64,000 nucleotides of DNA from Struthio camelus (taxonomy: Eukaryota; Chordata; Aves; Struthioniformes; Struthionidae). Of the stretch, positions 1 through 10,580 are shown one piece after another. The position numbers were made by a program, and so were the translations under genes. Numbering within the stretch: the stretch's first letter is position 1; every line of letters starts with the position of its first letter. Below the pieces are notes generated by a model. That model saw only the letters and a list, made by a program, of their open reading frames with translations. It had not been told where the DNA came from and did not search any database. The stretch is from contig NC_090944.1 in NCBI RefSeq assembly GCF_040807025.1, forward strand, positions 112,220,238-112,284,237, given 5' to 3'.

Positions 1-3000
1 CGTTCACGCAGTAAGAACCCTAGGTAGATATTTCTGCTCCCATCCCACATGCTCAGATCCCCGGTACCTACGGCTTTGGAATTCGGTCAATCCCCGACGG
101 ATTCAGCCTACAACTCCGAGTCGTTCCAAAGTTCGCCTGTTATTTACAAAACCTAGAGGTGCTGTAAGATGTATAACAACATCCTAAAACCCACACTTGT
201 TGGAGGTGATATCCATCCTCAAAAACAGAATCCGTAACAGAAACTTTTGGCTTTACCATCCTGCCACTTTTAACCAGAACTTGCCAAGGAAATTCAGTGG
301 TCTAATTAACTAAAGAGCCATGTAACACGCACACACACACAACAGGAAACCTCTTAAGAAAACAGCGTGGTCTGCTTGTGACTGTGAATCAGGGGGAAGG
401 AAGCAAACTGAGCCCACCCTTCTGCTGCTGTTTTGCACAGCGCTGGGTGCAAAGCTTCTCAGAACGCCGACGTAAAAGACACGTTATTCTTTTGTTCTCA
501 AAAATGAAAAACGGCGTAGCATACATACAGTAAACGTTAAACAAACTAACAGTTGTACCATTCACTTTATGTATATTTGGTATTCTCAATTCACTTACGC
601 ACGTGCATGCTTCCTAACCTCAGTAAGTTAACTGAAACATTTTGAAACAATTTGTATTACCCTTATGTCGTAATTTCAGTAAAAACATAAAAAGGCGGTG
701 AAACCATTATCATTATGTATACGTGTATAACGAATATAGAAAATTCTGTCTTGTTAACATGGCTTTGCGTCCTCAGCTCAAAATAATGAAATCAAATATT
801 TTGTCTTAAAAATTACAAAGTTACCATGAAAAAGCCTTCTCATTTATTTTAACTAAGCCTCATTTGTAAGCTTAACTAATTTCACGTCCCTTTAGGAAAC
901 CAGAATTGGGGCTGAGAAGTATTTGTGACTTTAATTTATCCACTGGATTTCAAGCTCCCAATTTTCCCAGAGGATCATGAAAGCCTGCCAATTTAGCTTG
1001 ATGCATTAAAACTGTTTACATAAGTCCAAAATACATTTAAACATGAAACAGTTTGGTTTCTCCTCCCCCTCCCCTTTCTTTTAGGCCCAAATAAACTGGC
1101 AAGACAACTGGGAACCTATTCCAGACTGGAACACTGCATTCAAACCTAGAAGTTGAGCGTCAGAGAAACACAAGAGAATTGGGCAAGACAGCAGCCACTG
1201 TTTTCTGTAATACAACATCTAAATTCCAAGGCAGATGCACCTCTTCAAAAAACACCATAGCTACTTACAGAGGAGGTCAATGTTTCTTCCCCTCTTTCCC
1301 CTTCAGTTGCATTTTTATTGCGTATAAAATCACATATACATACACAGGCAGCTCCAGCAACTTGAAGAAGAATATGTATTAAACACAGAATAAGGCTACT
1401 TCTAAAATAAGATAGATCTTTTCTCACAAAAGTAGCCTTCCTAAAAGCTGAAAGATCATGCCACCCGTTTCATTATAGACGGATGCAGAAAGGCCGTGGA
1501 GACCAACCAAGAAAGAAACAGGATCCTCAAACGTTTCCTTAAAATAAAATAGTCCTTCCCAATGAACAGCACTACCACGCAAAGCGGAGCAGGACAGACA
1601 CTAGCGAGTCAGGAATATTCTTCAGATATCAGAGTAATTGGAAAATCAGCAACATACAGCTATACTTAGTAAACAAGTTGGGCTGAAACTACTGAGGATG
1701 AATAGAAAAGGCACCTCACCGAGAGACAAAATAACAAAAAGTAACAAAAAATCCTATTCCATCTAACTCCAGTAAGAAGTCTTAGAGCAGAAAGCTTAAG
1801 AGGAGCGTTGTATTACTCACTGATGGCATGAAGCACGAATACTTACAACATAGAGCCAGAAGAAAAAAATATATAGATAGATACAAGAAGGGAAAGGAGA
1901 GTAGAAAGGAAGCATGAAAACGTTACATGTGTTCCAAGATTTAGCAATAAACTCAGGCCTTTAATCTCTCTGGTGTCTCTCTTCACATCCCACCCCTCCA
2001 GCAGCACCGCACTTTTCCTACCACTGCCTGCCTGAACCATCAGCTCTGACCACCAGCTTGTCCACTAACACCGCCTTTTAAGCGGAGTGCACACAAGGTA
2101 TGTTTCTTAAAAACGACTCAAAGCTCTCAGAAGAGCTTCTACGTCACCCCGTCGGGTTTCAAGGTATCCATCCTTCAGCACCCCATGGAAGAAAACCAAA
2201 ATTCTACACTGTTTTAAAGAAACAAGTGGAATCAGAAGGATCAACAATTCCTCCTTAAACTATACTAATGAGCACAAGCACTAACACAGAGACGAAAAAT
2301 GAGGCAAATAGTGGCTCCACTGGAGCTAGGAAGTAACTGGGAAAAAGATTTCTTGAAAAGGGAGTAAGGGAAGCTCTTATAAATAGCTGTTTATTAGGCA
2401 ATTCTGATCTTTCTGAACAAAACAACTGTCCCTACTAGAAACGTTCACCATGAGCCAGAGCACAGAGACCTGCACAGTCATCATATATACCATACGTTAT
2501 AAAACGAGTTACCCTCTAACACCTTCCCCATTGCCTTATATGCAGGTAAAACAGGAACAACATTCTTAGCCTTGAAATTACCTTCATTAAGAATTTGACT
2601 TAGTAAGGACTTAAAGTAAAAAGGTTAAATTTCACTTTAGTAATGGCTAGAAACCACACTAAGAAGGGAAACAACTCCTTAATAACAAGGAGTGGCATGC
2701 AGAATCCTGCTCTACAGTAACGGTATAATTAGCAAAATAATTCTGCTTACAAAAAAAATAAAAGATGCATCTGAGGATTTTTAAGAGTGCTGTTCTTGAT
2801 CAATATTTCTTCTTACATACATCACGACATACACCACCAAAAAAAAATCCTTTGAGAGTAGGCTTCTCAGGCAAGAGAGATATCTGTCATATAACTATTC
2901 TTCCCAAAAACATTCAGTTAAAGAGTATGAAATATATACAAAATTATCCTCAGCATCCCAGGTATTAAAAATACTTCTAAAAAAGAGAGAAGAGAGTCTC

Positions 3001-3972
3001 TCTATTACACCGTGTGCATTTCATCTTTTGCTTCTTGTTTTTTCTAAAGCAAAAGTGTCATTCACAACCAGGCCAAAAAGATCATTTGCAGAAAGATCAC
3101 TTTTTCAACATACAATCCTTTACTTCTGAGCTGGCTACAGAACGAGGGTTCCTACTCACTGCCCATTAACTAAAGCCTGTTTTAACAAAAGGCGAGCTAC
3201 CACCGAGCTTCTGAAGCTTGTCTTCCTTGCTACTGTACTTTAATCACCCCTGGCACCAATCAAGGTCATCTTTCTCAGGCAGGATAGACTTATGTTCTGC
3301 CAAAGTTTTTATTTTTAAGAAAACTAGCACACTGACAATAGCATATAGCAATCTCATGAACTAAGCCCTGTGAATGAAGCTGAACCTACTGCTGCTATGA
3401 AGACCTTCACCACACACGCTTCTGAAGTCTAGAAAGGCAGCCATTAAAAAAAACTGAGTAATTTTTTGCCTTCATATTCTAGCACAAATAAATGACAAAC
3501 AACCAAACTTGCCATAGCTAGTCATTCCACATGTTCATTTTTCTCTGTACTGAGCCCAGCCACAGATGAATCACGAAACACACTCTTCTTACGCTCCTGA
3601 AACTAAGAGCTCAGACAACCACAAGCCAGCACCAAAAATCCTCTCGGCTGGAGTCCTCGGGGGGCCCCCCCCTCTAACTGCCAGTTTACCCCTGGGGAGT
3701 TCAGGGAAGGTTTGAAAGGTTTTAGTGAAGCCACAGGTTCAGGAGACGCTTTGGCTCTTCAAACCCAGGAGAGCAGCACACTCTCATAACCCTTAACTGA
3801 AAAACTGTCTCGGTAGTTACCTGACACACATATGAAAGATAAACGTTTTCCCATAATTTTTACACAATACTCAGCAAAAGAAATGGGGGGAAGGGGAGGG
3901 GACAATTAGAGACTGACCTACATGTCACCCCCAGCCCAGCAGGCTTCTGACCTACCCCTCCCCCCCACCCCA

Positions 3973-3996
3973 TTTTTTTTTTTTTTTTTTTTTTTT
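3973..3996. repeat. 24-base poly-T tract after a C-rich run
   Basis: A run of 24 T residues follows a C-rich stretch (about 3953-3971) within EML4 intron 1. On the minus strand, the sense strand of EML4, it reads as poly-A. It could be the tail of a decayed retroposed sequence or a simple homopolymer. No recognisable retroposed body lies beside it, so I call it only a simple repeat. A second pyrimidine-rich tract (T runs broken by C) lies at about 4200-4240. Confidence 0.8.
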
Positions 3997-6677
3997 AAAT
4001 CAACCCCCTCTCCTATTTAGGAACAACACCTATACTGTGACTGAACAATAAATAGGCCCCGCATAATAAGAAAGATTACTTTTTCATTTAATTTATCCAG
4101 CTCCCCCAATAACAATAGCAGAAGAATGAAACTTCAGTCTCCACTTAATCATTACAGCTTTGTCGTCATCATTTCTCTGAAAAAGAATCCATAAGCCTAA
4201 TTTTCTTTTTTCTTTTTCTTTTTTTTTTCTTTTTTTTAAGTGAGGAGTGATTTAATTTCTCTAACAAAAATATTTTCAATAATAGAAAATATTTCAGCAA
4301 AAAGTATGTCTAAGCTTCAGGCTATCTCGCACTGCTGCACAACAAAAAAAAAAAGCACAGAAGATGAGAGTTTATTTATTTTTTATATGTTACCATTCTG
4401 TCAAAATCCTCATTGTTGAAGATGTTTATTAAAACATTTCATACCATTGTTGTTATCACATGCTGGTGACAAACTTGAAAACAGCTGTACTCTTCTTTCT
4501 TAAACATGTATGATGAATGAACATATCTTTGTTTACAATTAGTTATTGTTACAGAGCTAAATTAGCCGAGGCTTTCTCAAAAGAGGAAACAACGCAACCG
4601 ATAAGAGTAATGGAAAACTACCCACAGGAGAACACCCCCTTGCCAGCTCCTGGCAGCTGATCGTGGCTTACTCTTCCAAAGCCTAAATCTAGTGGGATCA
4701 AGAGGAAGATCTTGTACCCTAGCGGACTAACCCCACAAAATGTAAGAAAGATGTTGAACGAACAGCTTAAGAGGTGCCACCGAGAAACGGCGTGCTGGCA
4801 AAAGGCACTGTATTACTACAGCACTTGGATACCTTTCAGCTAAAGGTGGGCATTAGCTGCACTAAGGAAAACTTCAGATCCAGAAAGGAAAGTTTTAGCC
4901 CAAGCAAGGCATTGTCTTTCCTGCAGGTCCACATCATGACAGAGCCAAGTCAACCCAGGAGCTAGCTGCTGACCACGCAGGGCTCCCACTCGCCCCTCGC
5001 CCTTACCGAGTGCTCCTACCCCCTCCCTCCCCCCAGCTGTGACACTTCTACCCTCCCGGGAGCCAATTTAGGGAGAAACCCACCAAGACACCCGAGGTGA
5101 ACACCTACCAGGCCAGCCACCAGGGCTGGGTCACCTCTGTGAACCAGGTTCACCAGCAGCTGACAAGCACCATCGTGAGCATGGAAGGGATACAGGGCAC
5201 GAGTGTGCAGCACAAAGAGAGTGATCCTTATCAGCAGGCTTCACTGCATTATTTCTCATAGTGTCTTTTTTTTCTTTTTGGTAAAACTCTCCCTTTCGCT
5301 CTACCTTTGGTAAAATTATTTTTTTTCCCCCCCGCCTTGAATACACTCCCTGAGCTGTTCTGGTCAGGTCCCTAAGAGGAAGATGCTGGCAGAACTGAAG
5401 CCAGACACCCACGTTGTGGTGTTCGTTGTCTCGGGGTGGTGCGAGGCAGGAGCCAGACCCCCAGGCCAAGCTCCCGGACTTCATGTTCCCACTCAGAAGC
5501 ACATGCTTTCACTTTAAGCGATGCCTCTGAAAAAGCAGAAGACCAAAATTCATTGTGCCCTCTGAGGAAAACTGTGCGGGAAATATTTAACTGTAAGATA
5601 TGACTATTGCACTTGAGATCACAAACGGGATTCAACACTTTGCTGCTGGTGATAATCAAAATGTACTGAAGTCCTAGGAAATGTGAAATAATTCAGTGTT
5701 TTATCAAAAGAGGAGATCAATACCTATTCCAACTGTGGAAGCTAATTTGTAATATATAGCGTTTCCAATCTATACAGAAATTGCTTACTTTTATCCATGG
5801 ATAAGCTGCATATGCATGTACTAAACCAATCACTAGAAACAATTTCCTAAATCACACATAAAAGAGTTTCTTTCATCTGTTTATTCTCATAAAAGTTTCA
5901 ATGTGAAAGCCAAAAGAAAACAGCTGCGTAAAGTATTTTCAACTTCAAGAGACATGTTAGAAGGTATTTCTGCCTGTGCTGGAGGGCACAATCTGCAATA
6001 ACATTTTGCCTTCCAGATAATGACAGGCGGCATTAAAAGGACAACTTGCTCTCTGCTAAGCTCACTTGACTGGCAGAGCATGCGCATGCATAGCACAGTT
6101 TTGCCAACAATAATTTTAATTATTTTTTACATTTCACTGTAAATTACCTTAATTTATGGCCCTCCTAAAAGGCATTTACTAAACAGCTAATTAAATTCAA
6201 GCCATTAGATTTTTAATTAAAGATAAAAAAAAAAACTCCCAGCAATTCACACATCTTTGTGCATTTGTTATGTGCTTGTTAACAGAAAGAACAACCAGCA
6301 AGTGATTATAAGCACCGAAGAAAACTAAGCAGCATGATTCAAATCTGAAAAACTGAGAAGTCCTGTTTCACGGTTCCAAGAAAAAAATTCTGGGAATGCC
6401 CTCTCCTCAGCCTAAGTGCAGAAAACTGCTGAACATTGATGCTTCCTACAAAAGCAAAGTCAAAGGCTAACAATGAATATCATGATGTACAGCTTAAACG
6501 TTGAGTTTAGCTTAATCCTCTTTAAATTCTAATAAAATGACAGTGCCTTCCTGACCAAAAGCGAAATAAATTAAAGGGCCACATGCAGCCTTCCTTGTTA
6601 AGGTAAGCGGGATGTTCAGAAGAGTCGACTACTGCCCAGGCTCCAGAGCAAGGGGTTGGACCATCCGGCCATTACAG

Positions 6678-6717
6678 CGTGCTATTACTCTGTGCACCGT
6701 GCTACTACTCTGTGAAC
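6678..6717. repeat. Two-copy tandem duplication, 20-bp unit
   Basis: The unit CGTGCTATTACTCTGTGCAC (6678-6697) is followed directly by a second copy (6698-6717) with 18 of 20 bases matching. It lies in EML4 intron 1, with no apparent coding or regulatory role. It is probably a replication-slippage duplication that has since gained two substitutions. Confidence 0.75.
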
Positions 6718-8450
6718 AAACGTAGACATAGGAAAATGACGCTTTACGTTTTCAAAATGACTGTTTTCTGTTATACATGAAATATACACAGTTATTTCTA
6801 AATGCTGACCTTAGTACAGCCAGTACATCACAAGCGAACAACGCTGGTGCTCTTTGATATGTTGATCAATACCACCACCGGGTAAAGAAGTTCATAAATA
6901 TTAACCGTATTATATTTGCATATGTCACCCGCAGGCAGCTCTCCCTGTTAAAAATGGGAACAAAACCCTTACAATTCCTCGGTGTGTCACTTTTTGATCA
7001 CAAGATATAAAATGACCATGAAAGTTACTTGAGCAGGGATAGCATATCAGGCCCAGAGCCAAACTAAAAAAAGTGTACTGTTAATTACGGTGCACCAGTT
7101 TGGTTTGGACAGGTGCCCAAAACGCTGGAGTAGACATTTCAAAAACTTTAAAGGTTGGGATCACACTCTGAAGTATTTAAATGAGTAACTTTTTCCAGAA
7201 AATTGAGACCGATTCATTATTACTACAGATTTCACAGGAGAACTGTTAAATTAAAGTAATTTAATTTTTAAGAGGAACAGATTTATTTTTCTACAAAACA
7301 CGAACTCAGTTTGATCACGAAATGCTCGAACTAGACGTACTAACGCTGAAAAAGGGCAGGAGGTGTGCAGCAAGTAGACATCACACAGAAACGACCATCC
7401 CACTTACAGTGGCATTATGTCGTCCTTATGATCTGCAGAAAACGAGAAAAGTATAAACATGCTCCAGGATCCTTACATTTGGAAGCATTTTCAGTTCCCG
7501 CTTTTAACCAGGGCTGCTTCAGACTAAAGGCAATTTGTCTTTTGAAGCATTCAGGATATGGGCCGTCGAAATATTTTCTTAGAGAAACCGATGACAATTT
7601 GCCCTAGTTACACTGACAAGAGTAGAGCTTACCAGTTTTCCGGGAATATTTAGATTTCTGGTAAATATTTTAGCTTACGCTCCAATTCAAGAAAAACAAA
7701 CTCCACGTTTAGGAAGCCCTGAGGGCTCCTGCAGGCACATCCATCCACAGAGGTGCAACCACTGCGAGCCAGCTGACTTTGCCCCCCGACCTGTGACGCT
7801 GGCGCGAACACAACCACCGCTCCGAGTTTTTAAGGTGTGCGAGCTACCACCGCCCGCAGGGGCCGCAGAGCCCGGCCCACGCGCGGCCGCGGCCGCGCAC
7901 CGGCGCCTCCGCGGGGCCCTCGCACGGCCCCGCCGCACCTCCCGGGCCCGGCCCGGCTCCCCGCAGCGAGAAGCAAGGAAAATAATAAAAGCCCCGATAA
8001 ATCACTCTAGGGAAAGCAAGCCCACGGAGACCGGCGAGGCAGGAACAAAGGAGGCAAGTGCAGCAGGAGCTGCTTTGCAACAGATGGCTTGAAGCTGACC
8101 AGATTTCGCCCTGGCATCCCCTCCGCGCTGCGGGCGGCGCTTGCACGCACGAGTCCGCTGCGGCCGCCGCCCGCCCCGCGCCCAGGGGCGCCCGGCCCCG
8201 CCGCCGCCCCCAGCCCGACCCGCGCCAGGTGGGCACGGGGCGCCCGGCGGCTCCGCGGCGGCGGAGGCGGCTCCGCGGGGCGCTCCTCGCCCGCCGCCGG
8301 GACCGGGCGGCGCTGGAGCGGCCGCGGGCGGGGGGCAGCGCCGCCGCAGGTGCGCAACCCGGCCCCGGCTGGGCGGCCAGGGGCAGCGGCGCCCGCAGCT
8401 TGCCCGTCCCGGCCCGCCCCGCCCCACCGGGCCGCCCCGCCGCCGCTCAC

Positions 8451-8475
8451 CCAAACTGCCGGCGAAACCGTCCAT
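8451..8475 (-). CDS. EML4: EML4 coding exon 1 (start codon to first splice donor)
   Basis: Read on the minus strand, ATG at 8475 begins MDGFAGSL. These are the first eight residues of vertebrate EML4, which in human continues with DDSISAAS from exon 2. The last exon base, 8451, is G, and a consensus donor GTGAGC starts at 8450, so codon 9 (Asp) is split after its first base as I recall for the human gene. The start context is strong (A at -3, G at +4). EML4 is a microtubule-associated protein of about 980 residues: an N-terminal trimerising coiled coil, a basic linker, a HELP motif and WD40 propellers that bind tubulin and stabilise microtubules. This exon gives only the extreme N terminus; the rest lies beyond the left edge. 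The match is short, but the residue identity, split codon, donor and CpG-island setting all agree. EML1-3 start differently. Confidence 0.92.
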
Positions 8476-8543
8476 CTTGCGTCGGGGCAGGCTGGTGCCG
8501 CAGCCCGAGGCGAAGCCGCTGTCGCCGGCCGGGACAGGTTCAT
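8451..8543 (-). other. Upstream ORF overlapping the EML4 start codon
   Basis: An ATG at 8543-8541 on the minus strand lies 68 bases upstream of the EML4 ATG and in a different frame. Its reading frame has no stop before the exon 1 donor, so on the mature mRNA it overlaps the main start and continues into exon 2. Its context is weak (T at -3, A at +4), so most scanning ribosomes would be expected to pass it. If transcription starts upstream of 8543, it could lower EML4 translation. Whether it is inside the mRNA depends on the unmapped start site. Confidence 0.5.
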
Positions 8544-8960
8544 TCACCGGCGGAGCAGCAGCAGCGGCAGCGGCGGCGGGAGGCGGCGGCGGCGCCGCCC
8601 GGCGCTCATGAGCCGCCCGGGGCAGCGGCTGCCCGCGCTCGGCGGCGGCTCCCGCGGCTCCCGGCGCTGGCGGCGGTGCTGCCGCGCTGCCTGCCTGCGC
8701 CGCGACCCCGGCACGGCCGCGAGTGCCGGGCTCCTCCCGCCGCCGCCGGCGCCGCCCCCAGCGCCCAGTGCTGTCGTGCTTCCGACTCCGCCCGCCCTGG
8801 CGCCCTCCGCTTCCCCTGCGGGCGGCCCGGCCCGGCCGGGGGCGGCCCCGCTCCGCCCGGCCCCGCGGCCGCCGCCGGCAGCGCCCGGGGCGGGCAGGGA
8901 GGTGCGAGGCGCCGCCGGGGCGCGCAGCGGTGCCCGCCGGAGGGCTGCTCGCGCCGTAGA
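8476..8960 (-). promoter_or_regulatory. EML4: EML4 5' UTR and TATA-less core promoter region
   Basis: This segment lies directly upstream of the EML4 ATG on the minus strand. It has no TATA box. GC boxes of Sp1/KLF type are present, for example CCGCCC at 8788-8793 and 8853-8858 and GGGCGG at 8840-8845. The transcription start cannot be fixed from sequence; CpG-island promoters usually use several starts, most likely somewhere between about 8550 and 8900. The AAGATGG at the start codon also resembles a YY1 core, which is common near CpG-island gene starts. Confidence 0.7.
8549..8600 (-). repeat. GCC/GCT trinucleotide-rich tract in the EML4 5' leader
   Basis: The plus strand carries a run of CGG, CAG and GCGGCGG units, read as GCC/GCT on the EML4 sense strand, 75-125 bases upstream of the start codon. 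It is an imperfect triplet microsatellite. It would form stable secondary structure in DNA or RNA and may vary in length between individuals. It sits in probable 5' UTR, not in the coding sequence. Confidence 0.7.
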
Positions 8961-9426
8961 TGATCGCAGCCACCCGAAGGGGGTTTTTTTGTCAGGTTGA
9001 TGTAGACACGTTCGTTCGGACCCTCTGGTTGGGGGGAGGTTTTTGGGTTTTTTTTTTCCCTTGCTGGATGTTAAGGCGGAGGAAGTGTCACTTTTGCAGT
9101 GTTTCTGCTTATGGCTGCATATGGACGAGCTCCTCTGCCTCCACCCCATCCAGCCGCTCTGCTTGCACAGCCTCCTGTGGCTTCCAACCGTGCGCTCGGT
9201 GACAAGCAGAACTAGAAAGCAGAACCAAAAATTCAGGTGGGCTCTTCTGTGTTCCCTCTCTTCCCTAAGACTGTTTCACAGTCCGTCAAGCAACAGGACC
9301 AAGTTTTGTCATACGTTGTTTTCTCCCTACTCAGGAAAAGTTGCGTGCCCTCGTAATGTCTTGTTTTGATGCAACCATTTCCCTTAAGTGCACTCCGTGA
9401 TATTGGTGTGGTCATTCAGAGTAACT

Positions 9427-9433
9427 GGTAAGT
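9427..9433 (+). other. Candidate splice donor of a divergent transcript
   Basis: The junction CTG|GTAAGT, with the exon side ending at 9427, is a strong 5' splice site on the plus strand. It is about 400 bases beyond the edge of the EML4 CpG island, on the side facing away from EML4. CpG-island promoters often fire in both directions, so this could end the first exon of a divergent long non-coding RNA starting around 8960-9030. The sequence shows only the donor; the transcript is inferred. Confidence 0.3.
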
Positions 9434-10371
9434 ATGTTGTGCCTCACAAGCATAAGACTGATCACTGAGCTACGTCATCTAAGAACAGTCAGTGTAGGTT
9501 GTTGAACTGGACCGGGGAGAAACTTGGTCCTGGAAAACACCACAGGCTCGTTGGTAGCAGTACACGTTTCCCTAGTCCCTGCCATCCACTCAGGCAAAAG
9601 TGCAGCTACCTTATGATCTGCAAAATGAAATACAAAATAAGCCTGAGAGGTTTAGCCTTGCTCACATTAGAGGACAATGCCTTGAAATGGATCTAAATAA
9701 TCCCTTTTCATCAAAACCTAATCTCTGCCAAATTTCCAAACAAATTGTACTGGACACCCGCCACACAGATGAATTTGAGTGCTCTTGCCTGCAATCTGCA
9801 CATACAAATAATCCAGCTCCTCTTCACACATCCTGTGGTCTTGTCAGAAGAGATGCCTTTCAATCATCCTTTATCACATCGAAACAGCTATAAATGGCAC
9901 CCCATTACCCACCTGGTTCTTATTCTTTCTGATCTTAATTACTAACAGATTATTAGACTTCCCAGCTGTTCACAGGGTCGTTGCTGTGGAATGGCTGTAG
10001 GTAGACTACTTTTGTGGTCTTTCAGCCGTGGCAAAAAGAGCAGTCACTCCAGTAAAAGAAAAGGTCCCTCAAAAATGCTTTGTTTTACAAGCAAAACACA
10101 AAATAGATCCCCTAGCCCTTCAGGGCCCCCTCCCCTTCAGGCTCGGTTTTCCACATGCTTAAATTATTTGGAGTACGGAGAGAGAAATCGCCTCTACATA
10201 CAGATCCTGTGGCCAGTTTCCTTCAGAAAAAGTGGCCCGTTTTTCTCCCCTTCTCCCCGGGGGAGAGCCATATCTACGCTCTTCAGGTAGCGATTGTGTC
10301 CTTCAGTGTGCTATTGTGTTAAAAAAAAAACTTATTGTGAGTTACTGCAAACGTCCTTGTAAAGTAAAGAA

Positions 10372-10580
10372 ATATTGTCCCTGTTCTACAGAGTAGGAAC
10401 TGAGGTACAGAGATGTGGATTAAAGCGTAGATCCTTATCTAGATGTTTAATTCCTACTGAAATTGGTTAGGAGCAGGAATTAGTGAACTTTTGATTATCT
10501 GGGCCTTGCAGAGCTTGCACAAAATTACACAGAAACTTATAGCGCGGCAAAGAAAAGCTAGGTCTCTTCAATCTTATTTT
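10372..10580 (-). mobile_element. Ancient MIR/CORE-SINE-like remnant
   Basis: The plus strand reads as a diverged reverse complement of a MIR-type SINE. A 'ccctgttctacagagtagga' segment (from about 10380) is followed by 'actgaggtacagagatg', the well-known 'acagatgaggaaactgaggcacagagag' block. After a middle part comes 'atctgggcct' and then 'cttgcacaaaattacacag' (about 10515-10530), resembling 'cttgcccaaggtcacacag'. The order of blocks matches MIR-like elements of amniotes. Identity is low, as expected of a repeat that predates birds. Assigned from memory of the consensus, without alignment. Confidence 0.6.

Larger units (their letters stand above)
1..8450 (-). other. EML4: EML4 intron 1, 5' part (incomplete)
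   Basis: Everything left of the donor at 8450 should be the beginning of EML4 intron 1, transcribed leftward. The first few hundred bases (8450 to about 7780) are still CpG island; beyond that the sequence is AT-rich. I looked for exon 2, whose product should start around DSISAASTSDV and lead into the coiled coil, and did not find it, so the intron runs past the window edge. Vertebrate EML4 first introns are long, so this is expected. The ORFs inside are short and match nothing I know. Apart from a 24-base T tract, a pyrimidine-rich tract and a 20-bp tandem duplication, listed separately, I see nothing distinctive. Confidence 0.85.
7780..9025. promoter_or_regulatory. EML4: CpG island spanning the EML4 promoter and first exon
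   Basis: CpG density rises sharply near 7780 and falls off after about 9025. In between the sequence is extremely GC-rich with CpG dinucleotides throughout, unlike the AT-rich flanks. The EML4 start codon lies near the middle. This is the usual housekeeping-type vertebrate promoter arrangement, normally unmethylated. Long ORFs in almost every frame here (for example 8002-8973 minus, 8058-8963 plus and 8089-9000 plus) are side effects of GC richness, which makes stop codons rare. Confidence 0.93.

Noticed and set aside
5131-5502. 123-codon minus-strand ORF inside EML4 intron 1
   Set aside because: It does not resemble the EML4 exon 2 product or any other protein I know, and overlaps other random ORFs.
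8002-8973. 323-codon minus-strand ORF and similar long plus-strand ORFs (8058-8963, 8089-9000)
   Set aside because: They overlap in nearly all frames within the CpG island, and the minus one reads through the EML4 exon 1 donor into the intron. GC richness, not coding, keeps them open. Only the MDGFAGSL portion is real coding sequence.
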